DNA from: Zymoseptoria tritici IPO323
Lineage: Eukaryota > Ascomycota > Dothideomycetes > Mycosphaerellales > Mycosphaerellaceae
DNA length: 64,000 nucleotides
Direction: 5' to 3'
Assembly: GCF_000219625.1 (NCBI RefSeq)
Contig: NC_018217.1
Span: 558,001 to 622,000, forward strand
In this document: positions 23,137 to 33,236 of the stretch, in pieces
Layout: each line of letters opens with the position of its first letter
Position numbering within the stretch: position 1 is the stretch's first letter
Notes under the pieces: model-generated
What the model was told of the DNA's origin: nothing
What the model saw: only the letters and a program-made list of their open reading frames with translations
Database searches by the model: none
Position numbers and translations under genes: made by a program

Positions 23137-24813
23137 TCATCCCAGCCCTTCGGCCAGCCCATCGCCAATACTCCGATCCCACTGCGTCTCGCGATAGCTC
23201 ATCGGCGAATGCACATCGTCTTCCGGATCATCCCTCGAGCGTTTACTCGCATTCGTATCGACACTCCCCGCGACTGATTTCGCATCCGACTTGTCGACCT
23301 TGGCCTTCGCTTCATTCGTCGGACGCCGTTTACCGAACCATCCCTTTTTCTTCACCGCAGTGCTGGTGCCCTCGCCGTCGAGCAGATTGGGTGTCTCCAG
23401 CTGTCCGGCCGCGTTGGCAGCTTCAATCTCCTCCGGCGTGGCTTCGATCAGTTCGGCGTCGCGGATCCATCGCCGTCGACGCGTCCATTTGTTCCAGTCA
23501 TTAATTCGACCGCCGCCACACCATTTGTTGTCGTAGTACGTCCAGCCGTCTTTGTCGCGAGGAACACCCTTTGCGCTTTGAGAGTCGTCGGTCCAGGTGG
23601 AATCTAGCCTCCATGTGCTGCCCTCCACCCAACGCCATTTGGTGTAATCATTATCGGTGTCTGGGAGCTCAAAGCTGTCTTTCTCGGGCACGGTGTTGAG
23701 ATGCTCGTCGGTCCAGGATTGGCGTTCGTGGAGGAACATGTTGCTGGTGAAGCCGAGCATAATCCAGCGGCGTTGATTTTCGTAGATGGCGAACGTGAAG
23801 CGTACGCCGGGTTTGTTGCCTTTTGCTCTGAGAGCGCTTGCGAGAGCGGCGGGTGTTCGAGGTGGAAGTGGCGGTGGTTTCTTGTCGTCCGTAGCAGATG
23901 TAGGTTTGGAAAAGTGCAGACCGGTGATGATCGATACGATCGCGCGTACTGCTCGGCTTCTCCAGAGAATGACGCGAGACGCTCTTGCTGGTCGACTGTG
24001 CCAGGTCATACCCAGAGTGCCCAGTACGAGGAGGACACGGTGTGTGGTGATTATGCGAAGTGGAGGGAGAGTCAACAGCACCCAAATTGGCGTGATGGCC
24101 AGTAATCGTATGAACATTGAGGTCAACGCGGGACGAGTCGAGGCAGATGTTGCGGTTGTCTGTGTGCTCAAGAACTCCGTGAGACGGAGAAATGGATCCA
24201 GCAGGACATCACAACGATTTGTGAACATCTGAAGAGTATTCAAGATCTCGTCCAAACTCTTCCTTTGCTGCGAGTCCGAGTCCGCTCGTCGTCGAAGCTT
24301 CTTTTCACCACTCCATGTTGTGCTCGAGAGAGGACTGTATCTTCGAGAGTACATTCCTGCGATGAGAAACACAATCACCACGACCGGACCTGCCCATCGT
24401 AGCACATCATCACCATAGAGTACTGTGAACCAAAATGCCGCCACCAGGAGGAAGCTCTCCCATGCATCTCCCGTCGTCCATGATAACAGTCCCGCAAGAT
24501 GATTCAACGGTAGTATGAAAGGATGTGAATATGCCAAAGCTCTTGTCACTTGCGGTGGAGTCGCAGCTAGAAGGGGTGATTTCTGGTGGATGAGCACTGA
24601 AGCTCCAGTGCGGTTTCGAGTGGTGGTCAACTTGTTCGGCGAGAAGCCAGCTACGGTGGGCTCGGGAAAGGAGCGGTCGCGAGAGCCATCGTGGCGTTCG
24701 TCGGACGGCTGCGGGTCGCTCATGGAGATCCAGGGTGTATCTGTGGGAGAGGAAGTGGTTAGTCGGTGCTTCCACTTCTTCCACTTCTTGCGGAGACGGA
24801 GACGGAGACGCAT
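23137..24813 (-). CDS. Peroxisomal membrane peroxin with dysferlin domain (Pex24/Pex30 family)
   Basis: Integral membrane protein of the Pex23/24/28-32 group, which control peroxisome number and size at ER-peroxisome contacts. Single frame of 558 residues from the ATG at 24813, or 528 from the ATG at 24723 (MSDPQPSDERHD). The later start is attractive because a CTAACC branch point and CTCTCCCACAG acceptor lie just upstream, so the Arg/Lys/Trp-rich first 30 residues may be intron. Two hydrophobic blocks follow (SFLLVAAFWFTVLYG with VVVIVFLIAGMY; FIRLLAITPIWVLLTL with VLLVLGTLGMTW). The C-terminal half carries DysF-type motifs: FAIYENQRRWIMLGFTSN and, after WRWVEGSTWRLD, the pair GWTYYDNKWCGG and TRRRRWIRDAEL. 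The tail is Lys/Asp/Ser-rich. Exact yeast counterpart is uncertain. Confidence 0.85.
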   Translation of the reverse strand: MRLRLRLRKKWKKWKHRLTTSSPTDTPWISMSDPQPSDERHDGSRDRSFPEPTVAGFSPNKLTTTRNRTGASVLIHQKSPLLAATPPQVTRALAYSHPFILPLNHLAGLLSWTTGDAWESFLLVAAFWFTVLYGDDVLRWAGPVVVIVFLIAGMYSRRYSPLSSTTWSGEKKLRRRADSDSQQRKSLDEILNTLQMFTNRCDVLLDPFLRLTEFLSTQTTATSASTRPALTSMFIRLLAITPIWVLLTLPPLRIITTHRVLLVLGTLGMTWHSRPARASRVILWRSRAVRAIVSIITGLHFSKPTSATDDKKPPPLPPRTPAALASALRAKGNKPGVRFTFAIYENQRRWIMLGFTSNMFLHERQSWTDEHLNTVPEKDSFELPDTDNDYTKWRWVEGSTWRLDSTWTDDSQSAKGVPRDKDGWTYYDNKWCGGGRINDWNKWTRRRRWIRDAELIEATPEEIEAANAAGQLETPNLLDGEGTSTAVKKKGWFGKRRPTNEAKAKVDKSDAKSVAGSVDTNASKRSRDDPEDDVHSPMSYRETQWDRSIGDGLAEGLG

Positions 24814-25722
24814 GGTTGTAAGAGGAGAGCCAGTAGCAGGTGGCAGCTCATGGCCCTCCCAGCGAGCAACCAACGTCGACAATCGCCAGAGTCGTGGCTA
24901 TTATGGCGCTGTGGTCTGATCCGAGGGAATTCATCATTCACGGCCAGCGGAGGAGAGGACGGACGTACCAAAAGCTGCCATCAACAAACCAATGTGATCG
25001 GCGAGGAAGGCATCACGGGTGCACGCGTGACTATGCGGTGTGTTGTCCGTGAGAGATGGAGGCAGCAAGCAGTGGTTAAAGTGTGAAGAGAGAGACAAAT
25101 GTGTGGGTCGGAGTCGAAGTGATCTCCCCGCCTGACGTTTCTGGTTCTGGTTGCAGCCTGAGGAGAAGATGCCGATCCCCGCCGAGGCTGACATGTGATA
25201 GAAACCGAGAAACCTGGAACTGGAACTCGAGCTGCTGCTGACGCCACAGTTACATTGCTAGTGCTGGGGTGAGAGTACATTTTGCTACGGAGGAGAGACT
25301 CGACCCATTGACCGTACTGTAAGGTAAGTCGGGCATATCGCTACCTTAGCAGCGTGCCATGCCAATATGCTCTGCTCCATATGAATGCAACGTGTCTCTC
25401 AACCTTGGAGACTGCCGTGCTTGATAATTGGCACGTCTTTGTCTTTGTCTTTGTCTTTGTCCTTGTCCGCACGCAGAAAGAAAGACGACAAGGAGGTCAA
25501 GCCACATTGCTTCCCCACAGCAACCGCAACCGCGACCAACGTCATCATGAGGGAGTCGCGCACGTTGCTCAAGCGTGTGGTGCCTGTTTCCTCTCCCTCA
25601 GCATTTTCTTTCACAAGCAAACAACTTTTCTCATCAACAACAACTCTTCTCTCTCCTCCTCCCTCATCAACCACAACTGAACAACATCATCCTCACGACG
25701 ACCTGAGAGCAACACCGCAATC
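24814..25722. other. Divergent intergenic spacer
   Basis: Shared upstream region of the peroxin and the Ish1-domain gene. Holds a hexanucleotide microsatellite at 25435-25468 and a CAACAA/CATCAT-rich leader just before 25723. No gene recognised. Confidence 0.5.
25435..25468. repeat. Hexanucleotide microsatellite (GTCTTT)n
   Basis: About four perfect copies of GTCTTT followed by a GTCCTT variant, about 255-290 bases upstream of the Ish1-domain gene ATG. Confidence 0.8.
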
Positions 25723-27315
25723 ATGAGATTCTCCATTGCCTCTTTGGCGCTTGCCGCTCTGGCGACCCAGACTGTCGTGGCCGACGGCTGGTTTGGCAAG
25801 TCAGGTAAGCATCAATCCCTGCATCTCTCGTTTCAATACCACCGTCGACGGCACGGCATCGACTTCATCAATGCTGTGCGCGCTTCACCCTCGCAAGCAG
25901 TGCTGGAGTTGAAGTCACGACGTGCCCAACGACTCCCCTGACCAACAAAGCATGGCATTGGACTTCATCCATCGCCATTGTTCCCTCGCCGCGCACAGCC
26001 ACACCACATTCATCGACTCCCACTGACTGACCTCAAGGTGACGTAGCGTATAACAAATGGCACGAGACCGAGCTCGAGAGATGGCTGTCGGACCACAACG
26101 TCCCATACCCCAAGGCCGCCGATCGCAAGGCCCTCGAAGACCTCGTCAAGGGCAACTGGGACAACAACGTCGTCAAGCCCTACAGCAACTGGGACGTCAA
26201 CCAGCTCACAAGCTTCCTAAGCTCCAAGGGTCAAGAGGTCAAGAAGGGTTCTGAGAACACCAAGGAGAGCCTGCTCAGCCAAGTGCAGTCTCTGTGGACC
26301 GAGACCGCCGACTCTGCCAACGATGCGTACGGCAACGTCCACGACTGGATCTTCGATTCGTGAGTGTTGCTGAATATACCACACCATCACTCCTCCACCA
26401 TACTGACCACCTCCTAGCTGGACTGAGTCTCAGCTCAAGGCTTTTCTCGACTACCACCACATCCCCAACCCATCCCCTCGCACCCGCGACTCGCTTCTCT
26501 CGACCGCCCGCTCCAACTACCAGTCCATTGCGACCAAGGTTGGCGAGACCGCTGCCTACCCTGGTGACTGGCTCTACCAGTCATGGTCCGACTCTGACCT
26601 CAAGGCCTGGCTCGATGAGCGCGGTGTTCCCGTGCCTCAGCCCAGCGCTCGCGACAAGATGATTGCCTCCATTCGCCGCAACGCCAAGATTGGTTCCGAC
26701 AGCGTCAGAGCTCAGTACAGCACCGCCGCGGCGTCTGCTCAATCTGCTCAGGCTTCATTGAGCGACGCGCTTTTCGACAGCTGGAGTGACAGCCAGCTCA
26801 AGGAGTGGGCTGACAAGAACGGCGTCAAGGTTCCTCAGGGTAGCAAGCGCAACGAGATCATCGCTCTCGCTCGCAAGCACTCTGCCAAGATCGCCGGTGG
26901 TGCTTCCGCCTCTGCCACTTCTGCTTACGGTGCTGCAACCACCAGTGCCGGTAACTTCTACGCTCAGGGAACCAACGCTGTCTACGGACAGTTCCGCGGT
27001 ATCTACGACAAGATCGCCAACCAGATCGGTCTTGCTTCCGCTGAGGCCAAGGCCAGCTTGAGCTCCGCCTCTTCCATCGCCAGCGTCACTGCTTCCAGCG
27101 CCTCTTCCGTCGCCAGCGTTTCCGCTTCCAGCGCTTCTTCCTCCTTGAGCGTTAAGGGCTCCAAGTCTTCCTCGGTCGCCTCTAAGAGTGCCACCAGCGC
27201 CGCCAGCGTCGCGTCGTCTTCCACTCAGAGCGCCAAGAAGGAGGCCGCGAAGAGCGCCGAGAGCTCTGCCAGCAAGGCCAGCGCCTCTGCTAAGAGTGCC
27301 AAGAATGAGTTGTAA
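25723..27315 (+). CDS. Ish1/Msc1-like multi-domain protein with signal peptide and KNEL end
   Basis: Three exons, 25723-25804, 26038-26359 and 26418-27315, give 433 residues; the first intron (233 nt) is long for this window. A signal peptide (MRFSIASLALAALATQTVVA) leads into at least five Ish1-type helical repeats: WHETELERWLSDHNVPYP, WDVNQLTSFLSSKGQEV, WTESQLKAFLDYHHIPNP, WSDSDLKAWLDERGVPVP and WSDSQLKEWADKNGVKVP. Each has the W-x3-L-x2-W/F pattern of stress-responsive nuclear-envelope/ER proteins (fission yeast Ish1, budding yeast Msc1). The last 100 residues are Ser/Ala-rich with no membrane span. The chain ends AKNEL, close to KDEL/HDEL retrieval signals, so an ER-lumen or perinuclear location is likely (inference). 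The leader is CAACAA-rich, as in highly expressed fungal genes. Confidence 0.88.
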
Positions 27316-27895
27316 AGAACTCGGTCGACTTATGAAAAAAAGGAACATCAAGCAAGAGCGTCACGAGCAGATGGTCCATCAGAACATGCTTGCGACTCGA
27401 AGCAGAAAGGACACAGACAAGGATGAATCATTACACGAAAGCGTTTTGCGTATGACGATGACGAAGTTGCAATCAGCGCATCAGAATGGGATCACGGACC
27501 ACAGCAAGATTGATGGAGGACATCAGAAGTGCTTCCCTGTACTTTAACAATACCCAGCTAGCAACGCAGTATGGCGTTGGCTGTTTTTAATCACCCCTGG
27601 AATGAATGAGAAAAAAAGTTTGCCTAGTATGTTGTGTCGTCTCTCATTTGCTTGCGATGTTGACTGTAGTACTATCATGTCGTGAAGGTATGACTGGTCA
27701 TTTTCATGCCATCGCAAAGACCAGCATGTCTGTGTGGACAGCAAACCACACACGACCTGCACCACACACGACCTGCACGCTCAGGACACGCTCGTCAACC
27801 TCATGATCTGATACATGCACCTCAACAACGCCGTACATCCCAAACCAACACCGAACGCCGTCCTGGCAATTAACCTACAAATCATTCACAACGAT
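27316..27895. other. Convergent intergenic spacer
   Basis: 3' flanks of two convergent genes. A short direct repeat of CACACGACCTGCAC occurs twice near 27748-27778. Otherwise nothing seen. Confidence 0.5.
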
Positions 27896-28989
27896 TCACG
27901 TACCCAGATGCGGCCCGTGATGTCCACCCATGACGCCCATCTCCGCGGAATGTCGTATTTGCTGCTCTAGCTGCGCATCGAGTTGTGGATCATGAGCCGG
28001 AGGTGGGTGGTAGACGTTCAACGGATCTTCCAGTGGATGTTGAGTGTGGTGCTGTTGTTGATGGGGAGGGAGGGATAAGATGTCGTCGTGTTGTTGTTGA
28101 GGTTGGAGGTGGTGGTCGGGGTAGGGATGTTGTTGATGCTGCTGCTGGTCCAGTTGAGAGTGCTGGTCCAGGTGTGGGTGGAGATGTTGTTGCTGCGAGA
28201 GGTCTGCGTGCAGATGTTGCTGCTGGGGTTGACTAAAGTCCGCGTGCTGGGTATGGTCGAGGTGAGAGTGATCGTCGAGCTGGTGCTGTTCGATCAGAGG
28301 GTCTTGGTGTTGTTGCTCCAGTTGCGGATGGGGATGTTGCTGCTCCATCTGTGGCGGCAGGGGTTGCTGCATGCCCATGCCATCGGATTCCAGTCCGGAC
28401 GCCATGCTCCCCATCTCTGCCACAGGTGCGTGCGGCTGGTGGAGAAGTGGGAGGTCTGGATGCGTCTCCTCCAATTGTGCTCGAGTGGTGTCGTCGATGG
28501 GCGTGCCGTTCTCTTCGTAGTCGATCACTCGGAGCCATTTTCGCTTCATTTTGGACATGGTCGTTGTACTGCAGACGATGCCGAAACGGTCGTGTATCAG
28601 CCAGACTAGGTCATCGAGGAAGCGGGTCCGGTTTTTGGGGTCGCGGAGCCAGGCACTGACTTCCTGTGGAGATCGTTAGTATCGTTGTTGCGTTGGGGTG
28701 TTCGAAGGTGAGAAGATTGATCTCTTGTTAGATTGCCACTCCCGTCTAGGTCCATCATTGTACTTACAAGTTCCTGCTCCGGGGTCAACACTTTCGGCCG
28801 TCCATTCTTCTTGTTCATCTCCTTCGGCATATAGTTGGTGCCATGCTGTTCGAGGCATCGCTTCATGCGATAAATCGAACTGCGGCCGACTTTGAGACGA
28901 CGATGGATCGTAGTGGGATCGAAGCCGGCCTCGAGCAATTCCTTGATTTGATCCTGGATCTGAGGCGGTTGCTTGCCGGCGCCTGGCAT
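27896..28989 (-). CDS. Transposase-type HTH DNA-binding protein with His/Gln-rich tail
   Basis: Two exons, 28989-28768 and 28663-27896 (104 nt intron with ACTAACG branch), give 329 residues. Residues 5-50 form a Tc1/IS630-type helix-turn-helix (IKELLEAGFDPTTIHRRLKVGRSSIYRMKR). A basic linker (NKKNGRPKVLT) leads to a second HTH-like unit, EVSAWLRDPKNRTRFLDDLVWLIHDRFG followed by STTTMSKMKRKWL, the layout of paired DNA-binding domains at the N-terminus of Tc1/mariner transposases. No DDE catalytic domain follows: from about residue 145 the chain is a long Gln/His/Pro/Asp-rich tail (LEQQHQDPLIEQHQLDDH, repeated DLSQQQHLHPHL) ending HGPHLGT. The frame is intact, it has an intron and no terminal repeats flank it, so I read it as a domesticated DNA-binding module, possibly a transcription factor. 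Its targets are unknown. Confidence 0.75.
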
Positions 28990-29545
28990 TGTCGGTCGTC
29001 GACTTTATGTGTTAGGGCCTGGAGCGAGCGTAGGAATCCCAGTGGTTGAAACTCGTGAGACTCGTCGGGGATGCAAAACTGGTCGGACGCAAAAGTGGCA
29101 GGAATCTGGTCGGCGAGAAAAGCGGGACGGGAAGGCGGGAGCGGAGGAGCTTGGTCTTGGCGCGTTTGGTCAGTCGCGTCATTTGATTGCTGCTGTTGTT
29201 CTCTTCCTTCTTGATCATCGCCAATCTATTGCTGCGGGCTCACGATCATGACGAGTCCCGAGCAGCCTTCGCAAACGGTCTGTCATGCTACAGTACGCCA
29301 CAGGAAGTGCTGTGGTCAAAGTTGAGCAGCGCGGTGGAGAAGCGATGACCAGAGAACAAATCCAAGGAAATGTCTTTTCCTTCCGTCCATTGCCGACAAG
29401 GTAGGACTAGGTGGTAATGCCTCTCAGCTTGACGTTCATTGACATAGGTATCTCTGCGTTCACACGAACAATCTCTTCACTTCTCCGGATCAATACTGCA
29501 GCGAACTGCTTCACAGCATCGCGACTTTGCCGAACCTCCTTCACC
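28990..29545. other. Divergent spacer at the left border of the QUT cluster
   Basis: Upstream regions of the HTH gene and of qutE. No palindromic GGATAA-N4-TTATCC site of the QutA type was found by eye. No gene or repeat seen. Confidence 0.5.
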
Positions 29546-29992
29546 ATGCCAGGATCCATCCTCCTCGTCAACGGACCGAACCTCAATCTTCTCGGACTCC
29601 GCGAGCCACATATTTATGGCAGCACGACCTTGGACGATGTTCAGACAGCCGCTGTAAAGCAAGCAGAGGGTCTCGGAATCACACTCAGCCATTTCCAGTC
29701 CAACCACGAAGGCGCGATCATCGACCGGCTCCACGAAGCCCGCGGGAAGATCGACTACGTGATCGTCAACCCAGGCGGTCTCACACACACCAGCGTCGCA
29801 TTACGAGATGCATTGCTCGGCGTCGAATTGCCTTTCATTGAAATCCACGTCTCGAATGTACACACTCGCGAAGCATTCAGGCACCACAGCTATCTCAGCG
29901 ACAAGGCGATTGCTGTGATCTGCGGCCTGGGTGTTTTTGGATACACGGCCGCCATCGACTTTCTTGCGCTGCGACTGAAGAACGCGAAGTAG
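29546..29992 (+). CDS. qutE: Catabolic 3-dehydroquinase, type II
   Basis: Dehydrates 3-dehydroquinate to 3-dehydroshikimate in quinate breakdown (QUTE of Aspergillus, qa-2 of Neurospora). Single exon, 148 residues, the normal size of the dodecameric type II enzyme, and unrelated to the type I domain of the biosynthetic AROM protein. Key parts are all present: [17 protein letters not shown] with Arg19 and the catalytic Tyr24, [16 protein letters not shown], the [16 protein letters not shown] substrate loop with the conserved Asn, [17 protein letters not shown] with the catalytic His, and an intact C-terminal [11 protein letters not shown] helix. The start at 29546 was chosen because family members begin just before the ILLVNGPNL strand. 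It opens the cluster and lies 342 bases upstream of the dioxygenase on the same strand. Confidence 0.96.
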   Translation: MPGSILLVNGPNLNLLGLREPHIYGSTTLDDVQTAAVKQAEGLGITLSHFQSNHEGAIIDRLHEARGKIDYVIVNPGGLTHTSVALRDALLGVELPFIEIHVSNVHTREAFRHHSYLSDKAIAVICGLGVFGYTAAIDFLALRLKNAK

Positions 29993-30334
29993 TGGAAATG
30001 TTAGGGAATGGCCGCTTCAAGGACACATTTGAGCATGTCTTCGGTCTATGGAGACCCGAGACTGGAGACGAGGATCAATGGTCTTCCAGAGGAAGATGGC
30101 AGGCTTGTGCGTACGATTGCCAGGTCAAAAGCCGAGCCGTCGACCTGGGTTGGTGGGGTAGATGGCGGGGCTTTCTTCCGATAATATTAAGTCGCATTAC
30201 TGAGCATGACTGAAGGCGTTCTCACTGGACAGCGCATCATTCGAATACAATGTTAATAAGACAATAGTTGACAAGGTAACGGTCGTTCGTTTCTCTACGT
30301 CCAGATCTTGTCGTTGCGGCAGCCTCTCCCTACA
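29993..30334. other. Spacer between qutE and the dioxygenase gene
   Basis: AT-richer stretch near 30180-30290 likely combines the qutE 3' flank and the dioxygenase promoter. No gene or clear QutA site seen. Confidence 0.5.
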
Positions 30335-31431
30335 ATGGATCCCTCAGAAGTGAACGTGCCTCCTTTGAAGGACCTGACGATCGACAACATCACAGACAAC
30401 GTCAAGCTCATCAACTCACAATGTCCAAACCCGCGACTGAAGTACATCCTCGAACGGATCGTCCAGCATCTTCACGACTTCGCTCGTGAAACCAGACTCA
30501 GCCATGAAGAATGGATGACAGGACTCCTCTTCCTGACATCGGTGGGACAGATCTGCACCGATGTTCGACAGGTCAGTTCTGATCGTGGACTCGAGAACAA
30601 GTACGTCGATCTGACCTTTGTCCCAGGAATTCATCCTCCTCTCCGACATTCTCGGCCTCTCCCTCCTTGTCGACAGCATCGATCACCCGAAGCCAGCCTC
30701 CAGCACAGAAGGCACAGTCCTCGGACCCTTCCACTCCCACGAAGCCCAAAGCCAACCGAACGGCTCTCAGATCGCCCACGACCCTGACGGCGAACCATGT
30801 CTAGTCTTGTGCACGATCAAAGACACCGCCGGGAACCCCGTCGAGGGCGTAAAGATTGATATATGGGAGACGGACAGTAAGGGTTTCTACGACGTGCAGT
30901 ATGCCGGGAGGGAAGGGCCGGATCAAAGAGCTGTGATGCAAAGCGACAAGGAGGGCGTGTTCTGGTTCAGGGCGATTGTGCCGGTGCCGTATCCCATCCC
31001 GAGCGATGGACCGGTGGGCAAGCTGCTGGTGCAGTTGAGGAGGCACTGCTACCGTCCGAGCCATATGCATTTCATGTTCGCGAAGGAAGGGTTCGATCAT
31101 TTGATCACGTACGTACATTTGGTTTGCCTGTGTATTAGACGTTGCTGACATTTCGAACAGAGCACTGTACCTTCGCGGCGATCCATATGAGACTTCTGAT
31201 GCGGTGTTCGGCGTCAAAGAATCGCTGTTGATCGACTTGGGCACGGTGAATGCGGAGCAAGCAAAGACGTATGGCGTGAAGGAAGGCGGTAAGCTCATGA
31301 GCTATGACTTCGTCCTGGTGTCTGAAGAGGAGTCACGGAAGCTGAGGGAGAAAAACGCTATGGATGCTATGAAGGCGTTGGGACGAAGAATGAAGCTGTA
31401 TAATGGCTTGCCGGTGCCGGATGTCGATTGA
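30335..31431 (+). CDS. Intradiol ring-cleavage dioxygenase, hydroxyquinol/catechol 1,2-type
   Basis: Cleaves a dihydroxylated (or trihydroxylated) aromatic ring between the two hydroxyls using Fe(III). Three exons, 30335-30571, 30627-31108 and 31161-31431, give 329 residues. Residues 1-100 are the helical N-terminal dimerisation domain of catechol/hydroxyquinol dioxygenases, ending in the conserved QEFILLSDILGLSLLVDSI. The beta-sandwich catalytic domain holds the four iron ligands by position: Tyr167 (GFYDVQY), Tyr201 (VPYPIPSDGPVG), His225 and His227 (YRPSHMHFM). The RRHCYRPSHMHF segment resembles hydroxyquinol 1,2-dioxygenases more than catechol enzymes. The N-terminal domain argues against a protocatechuate 3,4-dioxygenase. 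Its place between qutE and qutG suggests it works downstream of quinate-derived protocatechuate, but the substrate is not proven. Confidence 0.9.
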
Positions 31432-31698
31432 ATGAGGCTGAAATGACGGTCGTGCTGAGAGAATCTAGCAGCTCTCGCCACGTGAAAAATTGTCTCGAAA
31501 CATGGAAATCTGAAATGTATGCATCTCCTTCCGTCTCCACCTCGAAAGAGTCAGCTCGGTGAAAGCGGCCCGATGTGGGGGCCCATCAAGACTTCATTCT
31601 CACTCATCGACCATCAACCATCAGTGCACTCATTGCACTCATCTTCATATCCACTTGTCGGCGCTTCACTACCCTGCCGTCCCGTTCGCATCGCCGGA

Positions 31699-33123
31699 AT
31701 GACGAGCATGGCGCCAGCAATCAGTGACGCGGAACTGGACGAGATACATGCTTTTGCCGTACAACTCGCGAAGGACGCCGGCCAGATGCTCCTTGATGCG
31801 GTCGATGCACGGATGGGAAAGAATGGCCAAGCTACACATGAGGAGAAAGAGTCGGCGGTTGATCTCGTTACTCAGACAGATGAGGGTGAGTACATCCGAC
31901 CTCCAGCTTCATCGCCAGCTATCTACCTTTCGAAATTCTCCTTCTATCAGGATGCTTCCAATGCCAATTTCCAGGGACAAGCACATATGATATTTGGGTC
32001 ACTGGTATTGCGTTGTACTGATTCTCCGTTTGCATCTTCCTTAAGATGTTGAAGCATTCATTCGCAAGAGCGTTCAAAGCAAATATCCTTCGCATGCGTA
32101 CGTTCAGCAATTTCTACAAGTTGTGCCAGTCGGCTGTTCCCACGCCTTGAAGACCGAGACTGATCCCTACCGCAGCTTTTGTGGCGAGGAGTCATATGGC
32201 AAGGGTGGGTCGAAAGACTACCTGATACCGAGCACTGGACCAGCATGGTGCGTCGATCCTCTCGACGGTACGTATTGACCGTGCATCCTTTAGCTTGAAG
32301 ATGCAGGCTGATGAGAGACAGGAACGGTCAACTTCATCCACCTTGCGCCTTTCTACTGCGTATCTATAGCATTCCTGTGGAACGGAGAGCCGGTCGTAGG
32401 AGCGATCAACGCACCCTTCCTTCGACAACTGTAAGTCCAGACCAGCTTTCAGCATTCAGAAGTCAACATTGGAGTTGACACCTCTTTCCAGCTTCACAGC
32501 ATGCCGTGGTAGAGGAGCCTGGCTCAACGAAACAACACAGCTCCCTCTCAACCGGAATCCCATACCACCTCTCCCTGAAACCGCACCGAAAGGCTGTGTC
32601 TTCTCATGCGAGTGGGGCAAAGACCGCCGAGATATTCCAGACGGCAACTTGCACCGAAAGATTAACAGCTTCATGAACATGGCGGCGGAGCTGGGAAGCC
32701 GAGGAGGGAAAGGAGGAATGGTTCATGGAGTCCGCAGTCTTGGATCTGCCACGCTGGATCTGGCTTATGTTGCGATGGGATCTTTTGACATATGGTGGGA
32801 GGGTGGTTGCTGGTGAGTAGAGCCGTCTACTCTGTTCCCAATGATACCATGTCGTATGACTGATGCTTTTCGACAGGGAGTGGGACGTAGCGGCAGGTAT
32901 CTGCCTGCTCAAGGAAGCAGGAGGCCTGGTTACCACAGCTAATCCACCAGCGACTATCGACGGTGCCGCGGTCCCAGAAACACACCTTGGAAGTCGGCTG
33001 TACTTGGCTATACGGCCAGCTGGAGACTCGGCGACAGAGACTGGACGACAGACGCAAGAAAGGACGGTGAGGGAAGTCTGGAAGCGGGTCGAGACATTGG
33101 ATTACACTCGGCCGGGAGTGTGA
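31699..33123 (+). CDS. qutG: QutG-type inositol monophosphatase-family protein
   Basis: Member of the FIG/IMPase metal-dependent phosphatase superfamily found in fungal QUT/QA clusters (QUTG, qa-x); its exact substrate is unknown. Six exons fit: 31699-31885, 32046-32097, 32176-32267, 32322-32430, 32492-32812 and 32877-33123, giving 335 residues, close to the Aspergillus protein. Superfamily motifs are intact: VDLVTQTDE, the GEES metal-ligand loop, WCVDPLDGTVNFIH (DPLDGT metal and phosphate site) and EWDVAAGICLLKEAGG near the C-terminus. The start at 31699 (MTSMAPAIS) was preferred; an in-frame ATG at 31519 would add 60 residues. The first intron (160 nt) is the longest and least certain. It is followed closely by the convergent qutB gene, 113 bases away. 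Confidence 0.9.
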
Positions 33124-33236
33124 AAGGTGACCGGAGTCAAGATAAATAGAGAATAGAGTACAACGCTCCTGCTACGCCGACGACGACTGACAACGAGCAA
33201 GCACAGACGTCACGATCCCTGCAGGACAACACCTGT

